Source of the DNA: Burkholderiales bacterium
GTDB lineage: Bacteria > Pseudomonadota > Gammaproteobacteria > Burkholderiales > SG8-39
DNA: 64,000 nucleotides
Reading direction: 5' to 3'
Assembly: GCA_014860355.1 (NCBI GenBank)
Contig: JACZJV010000024.1
Coordinates: 1-64,000, forward strand
Positions 9,509 through 19,295 of the stretch are shown here, one piece after another; positions within the stretch are counted from its first letter, which is position 1; every line of letters begins with the position of its first letter. A program made the translations under genes and the position numbers. The notes beneath the pieces were generated by a model. That model made no database searches. It saw only the letters and a list, made by a program, of their open reading frames with translations, and had not been told where the DNA came from.

Positions 9509-10516
9509 CTAGCGCTGATCGCTGGTGTACGTGGTCAAGGCCTTCATGTAGTTGCTGCGCTCGAAAGCGGCCGGGTCCGGGCAGGACAATTGACTGAGCG
9601 AACCCTTCATCTGCTCGACCGAATCATATTCACGCTCGGTGATCCATTTTTCCACGCCGCTCACCAGGGTGGCGACGTGGTTGGGACCCTTGCGCAACAG
9701 GCTGCTCGCTACCATGACGCAGTCGGCGCCCGCCAAAAGCAACTTTAGAACGTCCTCGGCGGAATGCGCCCCGCCGGTCGCCGCCAGGCTCGCCCGTACC
9801 CGTCCTCGCAGGATGGCGATCCAGCGCAGCGCCAGACGCAATTCGTCGGACGTGGACAGCACCAGATTCGGCGCCACCTCGAGTTCGTCGAGCAGGATGT
9901 CGGGCTGGACGAAGCGGTTGAACAGCACCAGGCCTGACGCACCGGCGGCCGCCAGCCGCGCTGCCATATTGGCCATGGCGCTGAAGTAGGGGGACACTTT
10001 CACCGCCACCGGGATCGAGACCATGCCGCTTACCGAGCTCACCAGGTCGACGTAGCGCTGCTCGATCTCGGTGCCGCTGTCTTCGAGGCCGGTGGCGAGG
10101 AAATAGATGTTGAGTTCGATCGCGTCGGCGCCGGCCTGCTCGAACTGCCTCGCCATTTGCGTCCAGCCGCCCGCCGTATAGCCGTTCAGGCTGGGTATCA
10201 CCGGCACTGCCAGCGCCGCCTTCGCTTCACTGATGAGCTTGAGATAGGTGTCGGGACCGGTGTTGTAGTTCTGCATCTCGGGAAAGAAGCCGCGCGCCTC
10301 CGGCGACAGCTCCATTCCCGAGAGCATCAAGTTGTGCGTGGCCATCTCCTCGTGTTCGATCTGCTCCTCGAACAGAGACGGCAGCACCACTGCCGCGACA
10401 CCCGCATCCTCCAGCCGCTTGAGACTGTCGATCGAATTGGTCAAAGGCGAGGCCGAGGCCACGACAGGGTTCTTGAGCTCCAGGCCCAGATACCGGCTGC
10501 GCAGATCGGCGCTCAT
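9509..10516 (-). CDS. Dihydroorotate dehydrogenase-like flavoprotein, partner of pyruvate:ferredoxin oxidoreductase
   Basis: This 335-residue TIM-barrel protein of the FMN-dependent dihydroorotate dehydrogenase superfamily has the family start YLGLELKNPVVASASPL, a central PSLNGYTAGGW and a phosphate-binding C-terminal half (LAATGGAHSAEDVLKLLLAGADCVMVASSLL). It differs from true PyrD, and genes of this type commonly follow nifJ. Here it overlaps the nifJ stop by four bases, so it is the last gene of the nfn-rubrerythrin-nifJ operon. A redox role coupled to ferredoxin is an inference; pyrimidine synthesis is less likely. Confidence 0.88.
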   Translation of the reverse strand: MSADLRSRYLGLELKNPVVASASPLTNSIDSLKRLEDAGVAAVVLPSLFEEQIEHEEMATHNLMLSGMELSPEARGFFPEMQNYNTGPDTYLKLISEAKAALAVPVIPSLNGYTAGGWTQMARQFEQAGADAIELNIYFLATGLEDSGTEIEQRYVDLVSSVSGMVSIPVAVKVSPYFSAMANMAARLAAAGASGLVLFNRFVQPDILLDELEVAPNLVLSTSDELRLALRWIAILRGRVRASLAATGGAHSAEDVLKLLLAGADCVMVASSLLRKGPNHVATLVSGVEKWITEREYDSVEQMKGSLSQLSCPDPAAFERSNYMKALTTYTSDQR

Positions 10517-13500
10517 GATTGTTCCTCCTGGGGACTCGGTGCGGTCGTCGAAGGCGCCGCGCCCTCTCCGGCCGCTTCGGGTTTGCCGTCTTCGGTGACG
10601 GTACGCTGCACGCCGGCTACCTGTTCGTAAAGGTTCCAGCGCGCGTCGGCGTCCGATTGCGCTTCTTTCAGCAGCTGCCTTGCGCGTGCGGGGTCGGCCT
10701 GGGCGAGCATGGCATAGCGGCCCTCTTTCATGGTGAAGCGCTCGACCGGCATCGTCGGCTTGCGCGAATCGAGCTTCAGCGGCTGGCTCGCACCGCCCAT
10801 CCCCAGTCGCGGGTCATAGTGGTACAGCGTCAGATATCCGCTCTTGACGGCATCGCGCTGATGGCTCATGCCGGTAGCCATGTCGATGCCGTGCGCAATG
10901 CAATGGCTGTAGGCGATGATCAGCGATGTGCCCGGCCAGGATGCCGCTTCCTGGAAGGTGCGCGCCGTTTGCACCGGGTTGGCCCCCATGGCCACCTGGG
11001 CGACGTACACATTGCCATAGGCCATGGCGATCATCCCTAGATCCTTCTTGCCGGAAGACTTTCCGGCAGCAGCGAATTTGGCCACTGCGCCGCGCTGCGT
11101 GGATTTCGACGCCTGTCCGCCGGTATTGCTGTACACCTCGGTGTCGAGCACCAGGATGTTGACGTTGCGCCCGGAGGAAAGCACGTGGTCCAGGCCGCCG
11201 TAGCCGATGTCGTAGGCCCAGCCGTCGCCGCCGACGATCCACACGCTGCGCGTGACCAGGCAGTCGGCCACCGCCAGCAGTTGCAGCGCCTGCGCCGACT
11301 TGATCCGAGGCAGAATGCCGCGGAGCTGCTTCACGCGCTCGCGCTGCTCGCGAATCTGCTGGTCGGAGTCCTGCGGCGCTTCGAGCAGCGCGGTGGTCAA
11401 GTCCCCGCCGATCTGCGCGTGCAGCGCGCGCACCAGTGCCTGCGCCAGATCGCGTTGCGAATCCAGCGCCAGGCGCATGCCCAGCCCGAATTCGGCGTTG
11501 TCCTCGAACAGGCTGTTCGCCCAGGCCGGGCCCTGGCCGTCGCGGTTCTGCGCCCACGGCGTCGAGGGCAGGTTGCCGCCGTAGATCGACGAGCAGCCGG
11601 TGGCGTTGGCCACCAGCAGGTGATCGCCGTAGAGCTGCGACAAGAGCTTCAGATACGGCGTTTCGCCGCATCCGGCGCAGGCGCCCGAGTATTCAAAGAG
11701 CGGCGTGCGCAGCTGCGAGCCCTTGAGCGTATCGATCGTTCCCCAGGGCGGTCGCGTCTCCGGCAGGCTGAGGAAGAATTCATAGCTGCTGCGCTCCTGC
11801 GCAAGATGATCGAGCTTGGGCTCCATGTTGATCGCTTTGTGTTTTACCTCCTGCTTGCTGCGCGTCGGGCAGATGTCGACGCAGATGCCGCAGCCGGTGC
11901 AGTCGTCCGGGGCGACCTGCAGGGTGTAGGCCCAGCCGGCCATCCCGTCGCCCTCCTTGCTCCTCCAGGGCACGCTCTTGAAGCCGGCGGGCGCCCGCTT
12001 CAATTCGTCGGGGGAATACGTGTTCATGCGGATAGCCGCATGCGGGCACATGAGCGGACACAGTGCGCACTGAGTGCAGATGGACGCGTCCCAGATCGGA
12101 ATCTCGTGCGCAATACTGTGCTTCTCCCACTGCGAGGTCGCTGTGGGAAAGGTGCCGTCGACAGGCAGTGCCGACACCGGCAGCAGATCGCCCTTGCCGC
12201 CAAGCATCATCGCGGTGACGCGATGCACGAAATCCGGGGCTGCGCTAGGCACCACCGGGCGCCGGCGCAGCGCCGACCCGGCCTTCGCGGGTATTCGCAC
12301 CTCACGCAGTGCGGCGAGCGACTGGTCCACCGCGGCGAAATTGCGATTGAGCACGGACTCGCCGCGCTTGCCATAGGTCTTGCGGATCGAGCTCTTGATC
12401 TTTTCGATCGCATCGTCGCGAGGAAGAATGCCGGATATGGCGAAAAAGCAGGCCTGCGTGACGGTGTTGATGCGGCCCGCGAGGCCAGCTTCCTTCGCCA
12501 CCGCGAGGGCGTCCACCACGTACATCTTGAGCTTCTTTTCGAGTATCTGCTCCTGCGCCTCGCGCGGGAGTTTGTCCCATACATCCTCCGGTCCGTAGGG
12601 GCTGTTCAGCAGGAAGGTCGCTCCGGTGCGCGCGAGCTCGAGAACATCGAGTTTCGCCATGAACTCGAACTGGTGGCAGGCGATGAAATCGGCGTGGCGG
12701 ATCAGGTAGGTGGATGCTATCGGCTTCGGCCCGAAGCGCAGATGCGAGATGGTGACCGCGCCGGATTTCTTGCTGTCGTAGACGAAATAGCCCTGCGCGT
12801 GCAGCGGCGTGTTCTCGCCGATGATTTTCACCGAGTTCTTGGTTGCGCCTACGGTGCCGTCCGCGCCCAGACCATAGAACACTGCGCGCGTCACGCCTTC
12901 GGTTTCGGTGTCGAAATCTTCGTCCACAGCCAGCGACAGCCGGGTCACGTCGTCGACGATGCCGACGGTGAAATGACGCTTGGGCTGCTGTTGCGAAAGT
13001 TCATCCAGGGCCGCCTTGGCCATGGCCGGCGTGTATTCCTTGGATGAAAGGCCATAGCGGCCGCCTGTCACCCGCGGCGTCGCGAGTTCCGCTGGCCAGG
13101 CTTCGACCAGTGCAGTGACGATGTCCTGGTACATGGGCTCGCCGATCGCGCCCGGTTCCTTGGTGCGATCGAGCACGGCGATGGAGCGCACGCTCTTCGG
13201 CAGGGCTGCGATGAAGGCCTGCGTATCGAAGGGCCGGTAGAGCCGCACCGTCAACAGGCCCACCTTCTCGCCGCGCGCGACCAGGGCTTGAACCGCTTCG
13301 CCCGAGGCGCCGACGCCCGAACCCATCTGCACCAGCACGCGTTCGGCATCGGCCGCGCCCTGGTAGTCGAACAGCCTGTATTGGCGTTTGGTGGTTCTGG
13401 CGAACCGGTCCATGCTTTCCTGCACGATACCGGGTACGGCCATATAGAAGGAATTGCAGGCTTCGCGCGCCTGGAAAAACACGTCCGGATTCTGCGCCGA

Positions 13501-14151
13501 GCCGCGCAGCACGGGCTTGTCCGGATTGAGCGCGCGCGCGCGATGCGCCGTGACCAACTCGTCGTCGATCAGTCCGCGCACCTCCTCCTCGAGCAGCAGA
13601 TCCAGCCGGTTTACTTCGTGGCTGGTGCGAAAACCGTCGAAAAAATGCATGAACGGCACGCGCGAACGCAGCGTCGCCATCTGCGCGATCATGGCCATGT
13701 CCTGCGCTTCCTGCACGCTGGCAGAGGCAAGCATGCCCCAGCCGGTCATGCGTGCGGCCATGACGTCGCTGTGGTCGCCGAAGATGGACAGCGCGTGCGT
13801 GGCCACCGTGCGCGCCGCGATATGAAATACCGCGGGCGTGAGTTCGCCGGCGATCTTGAACATATTCGGTATCATCAGCAGCAGGCCCTGCGACGCGGTG
13901 AAGGTGGTGGTGAGCGCGCCGGCCTGCAGCGAGCCGTGCACGGCGCCCGCGGCGCCGGCTTCGCTCTGCATCTCGATCACCTCGGGCACTGCACCCCAGA
14001 TGTTTTTCTGTCGGGCTGCCGACCATGCGTCGGCGAACTCGCCCATGCCCGATGACGGGGTGATGGGGTAAATCGCGATCACCTCGTTGGTGAGGTGGGC
14101 GATGCGTGCAGCGGCCTCATTGCCTTCAAGAACTGCCAGGCGGTTGCTCAT
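10513..14151 (-). CDS. nifJ: Pyruvate:ferredoxin (flavodoxin) oxidoreductase, single-chain
   Basis: This enzyme interconverts pyruvate plus CoA with acetyl-CoA plus CO2 using ferredoxin or flavodoxin. All domains are fused in one 1212-residue chain. The N-terminal pyrimidine-binding domain starts GNEAAARIAHLTNEVIAIYPITPSS. The gamma and CoA domains follow. A 2[4Fe-4S] domain has CTQCALCPLMCP near residue 690 and CTGCGICVDICP near 750. The C-terminal TPP domain has CAGCGETPYLKLL, ATGCSSIYGGNLP, GGDGWAYDIGYGGLDH and EVYSNTGGQASKSTQ. No truncation is visible. It sits 44 bases after the rubrerythrin gene and overlaps the DHOD-like gene. Such enzymes are oxygen-sensitive, so low-oxygen expression is expected; an FNR-like site precedes the operon. 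Confidence 0.96.
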   Translation of the reverse strand: MSNRLAVLEGNEAAARIAHLTNEVIAIYPITPSSGMGEFADAWSAARQKNIWGAVPEVIEMQSEAGAAGAVHGSLQAGALTTTFTASQGLLLMIPNMFKIAGELTPAVFHIAARTVATHALSIFGDHSDVMAARMTGWGMLASASVQEAQDMAMIAQMATLRSRVPFMHFFDGFRTSHEVNRLDLLLEEEVRGLIDDELVTAHRARALNPDKPVLRGSAQNPDVFFQAREACNSFYMAVPGIVQESMDRFARTTKRQYRLFDYQGAADAERVLVQMGSGVGASGEAVQALVARGEKVGLLTVRLYRPFDTQAFIAALPKSVRSIAVLDRTKEPGAIGEPMYQDIVTALVEAWPAELATPRVTGGRYGLSSKEYTPAMAKAALDELSQQQPKRHFTVGIVDDVTRLSLAVDEDFDTETEGVTRAVFYGLGADGTVGATKNSVKIIGENTPLHAQGYFVYDSKKSGAVTISHLRFGPKPIASTYLIRHADFIACHQFEFMAKLDVLELARTGATFLLNSPYGPEDVWDKLPREAQEQILEKKLKMYVVDALAVAKEAGLAGRINTVTQACFFAISGILPRDDAIEKIKSSIRKTYGKRGESVLNRNFAAVDQSLAALREVRIPAKAGSALRRRPVVPSAAPDFVHRVTAMMLGGKGDLLPVSALPVDGTFPTATSQWEKHSIAHEIPIWDASICTQCALCPLMCPHAAIRMNTYSPDELKRAPAGFKSVPWRSKEGDGMAGWAYTLQVAPDDCTGCGICVDICPTRSKQEVKHKAINMEPKLDHLAQERSSYEFFLSLPETRPPWGTIDTLKGSQLRTPLFEYSGACAGCGETPYLKLLSQLYGDHLLVANATGCSSIYGGNLPSTPWAQNRDGQGPAWANSLFEDNAEFGLGMRLALDSQRDLAQALVRALHAQIGGDLTTALLEAPQDSDQQIREQRERVKQLRGILPRIKSAQALQLLAVADCLVTRSVWIVGGDGWAYDIGYGGLDHVLSSGRNVNILVLDTEVYSNTGGQASKSTQRGAVAKFAAAGKSSGKKDLGMIAMAYGNVYVAQVAMGANPVQTARTFQEAASWPGTSLIIAYSHCIAHGIDMATGMSHQRDAVKSGYLTLYHYDPRLGMGGASQPLKLDSRKPTMPVERFTMKEGRYAMLAQADPARARQLLKEAQSDADARWNLYEQVAGVQRTVTEDGKPEAAGEGAAPSTTAPSPQEEQS

Positions 14152-14195
14152 GGTTTCCTTTCAGTCATATTCCCGACCTCTTTGCCCCGATCCGG

Positions 14196-14831
14196 CTACA
14201 AAATGCCGGACTTGCCGGACTTCCAGCGCTGGTATTCCGTGGTAAGCAGCGCCACATGCTCGCGCTCCTCCGCGGCGAGTTCCTTGTACAGATCGCTTTC
14301 TACCGAGCCCGCGGGCGCCCGGGCGCCCTGCTCACTGAAGAACTTTACCGCGCGCTCCTCGAATGCAATGGCGATGCGAAACAGATTGGCCGGATCCTCC
14401 GGCTTGCGCTCGACCCCGGCGAAAATCGCCGCGCGATCGATCTGGAAATCCTCCGCCGGCTTGGGCAGATCGGCGTGGTAGCGTTTTGACAGTGTCTCCA
14501 TGTGCTCCTGTTCCATTTGCGCGAAGCGGCCGAACAGATCGCGCAGCGCGGGGTCCTTGGAGTCATTCGCCGCGCGCTTGTAGAAGGCATGGCCGCCGAG
14601 TTCGATCTCGAATGCCGCGCGGATCGCATCCAGCCCTTTGGTATCGTCGATCGCACCGCGCTCCAGCAGTTCCAGCCTGCCTTTGCAGTGCGGACACATG
14701 CCGTAGGGAAATGCGAAGCCCTCGCTTACCTTGCCGCAGGAACTGCACTTCCAGCTGAGTTCGAGGTTGGCGCAGCAGATATAGGCTTCCTCGCCCTCGA
14801 TCGGACGGTGGCACTTCGGACAAGAGATCAT
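14196..14831 (-). CDS. Rubrerythrin-like diiron protein with N-terminal zinc ribbons
   Basis: This 211-residue protein has two parts. The N-terminus (residues 1-55) carries four CxxC-type pairs or singles (CPKCHRP, CCANLELSWKCSSCG, CPHCKG), typical of zinc or rubredoxin-like ribbons. The rest is a ferritin-like four-helix domain with diiron ligands in FEIELGGHAFYKRAA, FAQMEQEHMETL, IAFEERAVKFFSEQ and LAAEEREHVALL. Such proteins reduce peroxide. The ATG at 14831 overlaps the end of the fused nfnAB gene (ATGA), so translation is coupled. Its place between Nfn and PFOR suggests protection of the oxygen-sensitive iron-sulfur enzymes. Confidence 0.9.
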   Translation of the reverse strand: MISCPKCHRPIEGEEAYICCANLELSWKCSSCGKVSEGFAFPYGMCPHCKGRLELLERGAIDDTKGLDAIRAAFEIELGGHAFYKRAANDSKDPALRDLFGRFAQMEQEHMETLSKRYHADLPKPAEDFQIDRAAIFAGVERKPEDPANLFRIAIAFEERAVKFFSEQGARAPAGSVESDLYKELAAEEREHVALLTTEYQRWKSGKSGIL

Positions 14832-17218
14832 GATTGGCTCTCGCTCTGGCTGGTGGTTGGCGTCGCGCCGGCGGGTACGGCAGCGCCGATTGCGCCCGGC
14901 GGCGTGAACGCGTCGGCGTCCTCCTGGGTAACGGGCCATTTCTGCTTGCCGCCCTGCAGATACGCGCCTATGGACCTCGCGGCGCGGCGGCCGGCGCCCA
15001 TGGCGAGAATCACGGTTGCGGCGCCGGTGACGATGTCGCCGCCGGCAAACACGCCGGGCAGGGTGGTGGCCTGCGTCACCGGGTCGGCGACGATGTAGCC
15101 CCATTTATTCAGGCCCAGACCGGGCGTCGATTGGGTGACGATGGGGTTGGCCTTGGTGCCGAGCGCATAGATCGCGGTATCGCACTCGAGCTCGACGAAT
15201 TCGTCCAGGGGCACGGGCTTGCGCCGCCCCTTCTCGTCGGGTTCGCCCAGCATCATTTTCTGCACCTTCATGCCGCGTACGCCACCGTCGGCGTCGGTAA
15301 GGATTTCGACCGGGGTGTGCAGGAAGAAGAACTCTATGCCTTCCTCCTTGGCATGGCGGATCTCCTCGATGCGGGCCGGAGCCTCTGCCTCCGAACGGCG
15401 ATAGACGCAACGCACTGTCGGCGCACCCAGGCGCTTGGCCACGCGCAAACAGTCCATCGCCGTGTTGCCGGCGCCGATGACGACTACGCTTTGGCCCAGG
15501 GTTATCGGCGTGTCGAGATAGGGAAACTTGTCTCCGCCCATCAGGTTGACGCGGGTGAGGAATTCGTTTGCCGAATAGACCTGGCCGGCGAACTCGCCGG
15601 GAATGCCGAGAAACGACGGGGCGCCTGCGCCGGCGCCGACGAACACCGCGTCGTAGCCCATGTCGCCCATGAGTTTGGGGATGGAAAAGGTCTTGCCGAT
15701 CACCTTGTTGACTTCGAATTTCACGCCCATGTTCTTCAGGGTATCGACCTCGCGGCTGATGATGTCGCGCGGCAGGCGAAAGGGCGGTATCCCGTACTGG
15801 AGCACGCCGCCGATCACGTGCAGCGCCTCGAATACGGTGACGTCGCAGCCGTAGCGGGCGAGGTCCGCAGCGACCGCGAGCCCGGAAGGACCGGAGCCGA
15901 CGATGGCGACCTTGCCCAGCGTGCGCTCGAAGCGCGCTGCTACGGTCTTCGGCGCACGTGCATTGTCGCCGATGAAGCGCTCGAGCCGGCCGATTGCCAC
16001 CGGCTCCATCTTGATCTTCTTGTTCTTGCTCACAACACACTGCGCTTCGCACTGCGATTCCTGCGGGCAGACGCGGCCGCATACCGACGGGAACAGATTG
16101 GATTCGTTGATTACGCCCAGGGCACCGTCGATGTCGCGTACCAGCAGGTGGCGGATGAAGCGCGGGATGTCGATCGACACCGGGCAGCCGGCGATGCAGT
16201 CGGGTTTGGTGCACTGGATGCAGCGCTCGGCTTCCTCCAGCGCATCGTGCATGCTGTAGCCCAGATTCACTTCCTTGAAATTGCGCGAGCGCTCCAGCGC
16301 ATCGCGTTCGGGCATCTTCACTGCGTGCGGCGCGAGGTCCTTGAACTTCTTGTAGTTGCGCTTGTTCTGCTCGAACAGCACCTTTTCCACGTTGCAGATA
16401 TGGGCGTAATCCTCGCTCGCCTTCGATTCTTCGCCCTTGAAGCGCCGTTGCCGCAGCACCAGTTCCTTGAAGTCGACCTGGTGACCGTCGAAATCCGGTC
16501 CGTCGACGCAGGCAAACTTGACTTCGCCGCCGACGCTGACGCGGCAGGAGCCGCACATGCCGGTGCCGTCGACCATGATGGCGTTGAGCGACACCATCGT
16601 CTTGACGCCGTAGGGCCGCGTCGTCTCGACGCAGGCGCTCATCATCGGCAGCGGTCCGATGGCGATGACCAGATCCGGTCTGTCGCGCTCGAGCACCTCC
16701 TTCAGCGCCGAGGTGACGAAACCCGGCGTGCCATAGCTGCCGTCGTCGGTGCAGACTATGAGGTTGTCGCAGTACGCGCTGAAGCGCTCTTCCCAGAACA
16801 CCAGGCCCTGGTTGCGAAATCCGATGATGCCCGTGGTGCGGTTGCCGGCGTTCTTGAATGCGCGCAGCTGCGGATACACCGGCGCCACACCGAGCCCGCC
16901 GCCCACCAGCACGACATGCCCGACCTTGCTCACGTGCTGCGGGAGCCCCAGCGGTCCGACGAAATCGGCGAAGCTGTCGCCCTCCTTGTATTGATCGCGC
17001 ATTTCCAGAGTGGTCTTGCCGAGGGACTGGATCACCATGGTGATGGTGCCCTTGTCGCGGTCGAAATCGGCGACGGTCAGCGGAATGCGCTCGCTGCCTT
17101 CATGCAGGCGCACCATGACGAAATGTCCGGGCTCCGCGGAGTTTGCTACATCGGGAACATCCACTTCCCAGAGGAAGGTCGTGTCAGAAAATACTTCGCG
17201 GCGGACGATCGTGTACAT
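14828..17218 (-). CDS. Fused NfnAB-type ferredoxin-NAD(P) transhydrogenase
   Basis: This 796-residue chain joins two normally separate subunits. Residues 1-280 match the NfnA or sulfide dehydrogenase beta type: an FAD domain (HFVMVRLHEGSERIPLTVADFD), an NAD domain (HVVLVGGGLGVAPVYPQL) and a [2Fe-2S] site in GTGMCGSCRVSVGGEVKFAC. Residues 300-780 match NfnB/GltD: [4Fe-4S] cysteines in CIQCTKPDCIAGCP and CGRVCPQESQCEAQC, a first dinucleotide fold (VAIVGSGPSGLAVAADLA), a second (VVVIGAGNTAMDC) and an FAD C-terminal segment (GVFAGGDIVTGAATVILAM). Nfn couples reduced ferredoxin and NADH to NADP reduction by flavin bifurcation; I infer the same here because PFOR, its ferredoxin source, is in the operon. 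A glutamate synthase role is unlikely without gltB. Confidence 0.9.
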   Translation of the reverse strand: MYTIVRREVFSDTTFLWEVDVPDVANSAEPGHFVMVRLHEGSERIPLTVADFDRDKGTITMVIQSLGKTTLEMRDQYKEGDSFADFVGPLGLPQHVSKVGHVVLVGGGLGVAPVYPQLRAFKNAGNRTTGIIGFRNQGLVFWEERFSAYCDNLIVCTDDGSYGTPGFVTSALKEVLERDRPDLVIAIGPLPMMSACVETTRPYGVKTMVSLNAIMVDGTGMCGSCRVSVGGEVKFACVDGPDFDGHQVDFKELVLRQRRFKGEESKASEDYAHICNVEKVLFEQNKRNYKKFKDLAPHAVKMPERDALERSRNFKEVNLGYSMHDALEEAERCIQCTKPDCIAGCPVSIDIPRFIRHLLVRDIDGALGVINESNLFPSVCGRVCPQESQCEAQCVVSKNKKIKMEPVAIGRLERFIGDNARAPKTVAARFERTLGKVAIVGSGPSGLAVAADLARYGCDVTVFEALHVIGGVLQYGIPPFRLPRDIISREVDTLKNMGVKFEVNKVIGKTFSIPKLMGDMGYDAVFVGAGAGAPSFLGIPGEFAGQVYSANEFLTRVNLMGGDKFPYLDTPITLGQSVVVIGAGNTAMDCLRVAKRLGAPTVRCVYRRSEAEAPARIEEIRHAKEEGIEFFFLHTPVEILTDADGGVRGMKVQKMMLGEPDEKGRRKPVPLDEFVELECDTAIYALGTKANPIVTQSTPGLGLNKWGYIVADPVTQATTLPGVFAGGDIVTGAATVILAMGAGRRAARSIGAYLQGGKQKWPVTQEDADAFTPPGAIGAAVPAGATPTTSQSESQS

Positions 17219-17432
17219 AGAATAGCCTCGTGGCCCCGTTCAAAGAGATGGTCGGGCGAAGGATAGTCGCCATGCGGTTGAAAAGCGTAGCCGTGCCAGT
17301 CAAACGCTGCGCTCCGCGGCAACTAAACTGCGGTCGTAACAGCCCGGTTTGCAGTTACCGCGATCCGACAGCGGCAACGCTGCGCCCTCCTGCGACAACA
17401 CGCACAGCATAGTACGCGTGGCGCCCTATGCA

Positions 17433-17446
17433 TTGACGTAGATCAA
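17433..17446 (-). promoter_or_regulatory. FNR-type site upstream of the nfn-rubrerythrin-nifJ operon
   Basis: TTGAC-GTAG-ATCAA matches the FNR/ANR consensus TTGAT-N4-ATCAA with one mismatch. On the minus strand a TATGCT hexamer (17411-17406) is centred 31 bases downstream, close to the 32 expected for a class II FNR promoter. The site is about 220 bases before the nfn start at 17218. The interval 17219-17502 holds no gene. Confidence 0.65.
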
Positions 17447-17502
17447 ACCGGCGCCCGCGCCGCTCGCGCTGCGCGGATTCGCGCTCCGGCGCCGGCCGGA
17501 AT

Positions 17503-19143
17503 CTAGTAGCGCGGGTCGAACATTTGCGAGCGCACGTCGGCCGCAACGTCGGCCGGCCTGGGCTTGCCCGCGAGTCCGTTCTCGTACGCGGTTTCGGCAA
17601 CGGCCGCGGCAATGTGCGCCGAGACCTCGCGGATTCGCGGCAGCGCAGGGTAGAGGCTGCCTTGCGCGAGATCGGATTCGGTGACGAGCTGCGCGAGCGT
17701 TTGCGCCGCACCCATGAACATCGCATCCGTTATCCGGCGCGCGCGGCTGGCAATAGCGCCCAGGCCGACGCCTGGAAAGATGTAGGAATTGTTGCCCTGG
17801 CGCGGCACGTAGGTCTTGCCCTCGTACTTGACCGGGTCGAACGGACTGCCGCAGGCGAACAGCGCGCGCCCCTTGGTCCAGCGGTAGGCTTCCTCGGCGT
17901 TGCACTCCGCTTGCGAAGTGGGGTTGGAGAGCGCGAACACGATCGGCCGCTCGTTGATGCGCGCCATTTCCTCCAGCACAGCCTGGGTGAAGGTGCCTCC
18001 CACCGCGGCGACGCCGATGATGGCGGTCGGTTTGAGATTCTTGATGGCAGTGAGGAAATCGCCTACGGGCGCGTGTGAATGCGCGTAAGGCAGCTTGTGC
18101 ACGGCCAGATCGGTGCGGCTTTTCACCACCAGGCCGCGCGAATCGACTGCCCAGCAGCGCTCGCGCGCGGCCGATTCGGGGAGTCCCTGCGCGACCATGG
18201 CCGATACCACGAGGTCGGCGATGCCGGTGGCAGCTTCGCCCGCGCCGAGGAACAGCAGCTTCTGTTCGGTGAACTTCGCGCCGGTTATGCGCAGCGCCGA
18301 ATATATGCCCGCAAGAGCGACCGCAGCGGTTCCCTGAATATCGTCGTTGAAGGTGCAGACGCGGTCGCGGTATTTCTTGAGCAGGCGGAAGGCGTTGTGG
18401 TTGGCGAAATCCTCGAATTGAATTACCACGCCCGGGAACACCTCCGCTGCGGCGCTGATGAATTCTTCCAGCAATTCGTCGTAGAGCGCGCCGGTTACGC
18501 GGCGCTGGCGCAGCCCGACATAAAACGGATCCTCGAGCATTGCCCCGTTGTTGCAGCCGACATCGAGCGTGACCGGCAGGCACAGCTGCGGGTGCACGCC
18601 GGCGCAAGCGGTGTAGAGCGACAGCTTGCCTACGGGAATTCCCATGCCGTTGGCGCCCAGATCGCCCAGGCCCAGGATGCGCTCGCCGTCGGTGACGACG
18701 ATGATGCCGGCCTGGTAGGGCCAGTTGCGCAGCAGTTTGGCAATGCGCCCGCGGTCGTTGGCGCCGATGAACAATCCGCGCGGCCGCTGGAAGATGTGGC
18801 CGAATTTCTGGCACGCCAACCCGACGGTCGGCGTGTACACCAGGGGCTGCATCTCGTCGATGTTGTCGCACAGGACGCGGAAGAACAGCGATTCGTTGCG
18901 ATCGTGCAGGGCGTTGAGCGCGACGAATTTTTCCAGCGGGTCGGTAAGCAGGCGCAGGCGCGAGAGCACGCGCACCGCCTGCTCTTCCTGCGAGTGCACG
19001 TGTGGCGGGAGAAATCCGCGTAGGTTGTATTTGTCGCGCTCGGCTTCGGTAAAGCCGGTGCCCCGGTTCAGGGCCGGGTCGCGCAGCAGCGCAAGTCCGG
19101 AGGGCATTGATCGATTTCCGCTGGGATTGGGCTTTTCGTACAT
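17503..19143 (-). CDS. maeA: NAD-dependent malic enzyme (decarboxylating)
   Basis: This enzyme oxidatively decarboxylates malate to pyruvate with NAD. The 546-residue protein has the large-type malic enzyme motifs: YTPTVGLACQKFGHIF, the region VVTDGERILGLGDLGANGMGIPVGKLSLY, metal-binding VIQFEDFANHNAF and TFNDDIQGTAAVALAG, and the NAD fold LLFLGAGEAATGIADL. The ATG at 19143 has a GGAG site seven bases upstream; a longer frame to 19257 would include a poor leader. It is divergent from frdA, with a perfect FNR box in the shared interval, and may provide pyruvate to the PFOR encoded downstream. Confidence 0.95.
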   Translation of the reverse strand: MYEKPNPSGNRSMPSGLALLRDPALNRGTGFTEAERDKYNLRGFLPPHVHSQEEQAVRVLSRLRLLTDPLEKFVALNALHDRNESLFFRVLCDNIDEMQPLVYTPTVGLACQKFGHIFQRPRGLFIGANDRGRIAKLLRNWPYQAGIIVVTDGERILGLGDLGANGMGIPVGKLSLYTACAGVHPQLCLPVTLDVGCNNGAMLEDPFYVGLRQRRVTGALYDELLEEFISAAAEVFPGVVIQFEDFANHNAFRLLKKYRDRVCTFNDDIQGTAAVALAGIYSALRITGAKFTEQKLLFLGAGEAATGIADLVVSAMVAQGLPESAARERCWAVDSRGLVVKSRTDLAVHKLPYAHSHAPVGDFLTAIKNLKPTAIIGVAAVGGTFTQAVLEEMARINERPIVFALSNPTSQAECNAEEAYRWTKGRALFACGSPFDPVKYEGKTYVPRQGNNSYIFPGVGLGAIASRARRITDAMFMGAAQTLAQLVTESDLAQGSLYPALPRIREVSAHIAAAVAETAYENGLAGKPRPADVAADVRSQMFDPRY

Positions 19144-19295
19144 GATAGGCAGCTCCTGCTTTTTGATATTGGATTGTTGATTCCGAACCGGGTATCTGCC
19201 GCGGCAATTTGCCAGCCTGTTGCGGTCGGTGATCGAGCAAGCGGCGCGCGACGGCACCTTAACTTGCCATGCTGTGCGAACTTTTAGCTTCGCGT

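Noticed and set aside
14828-17218. Glutamate synthase small subunit (gltD) for the fused flavoprotein
   Set aside because: The N-terminal NfnA-like half, the lack of gltB and the PFOR neighbour favour a ferredoxin-NADP transhydrogenase.
14834-17266. 810-codon open frame on the plus strand opposite the fused nfn gene
   Set aside because: It mirrors the real gene, has low-complexity Ala/Arg/Asp/His composition and no family features; a product of high GC content.
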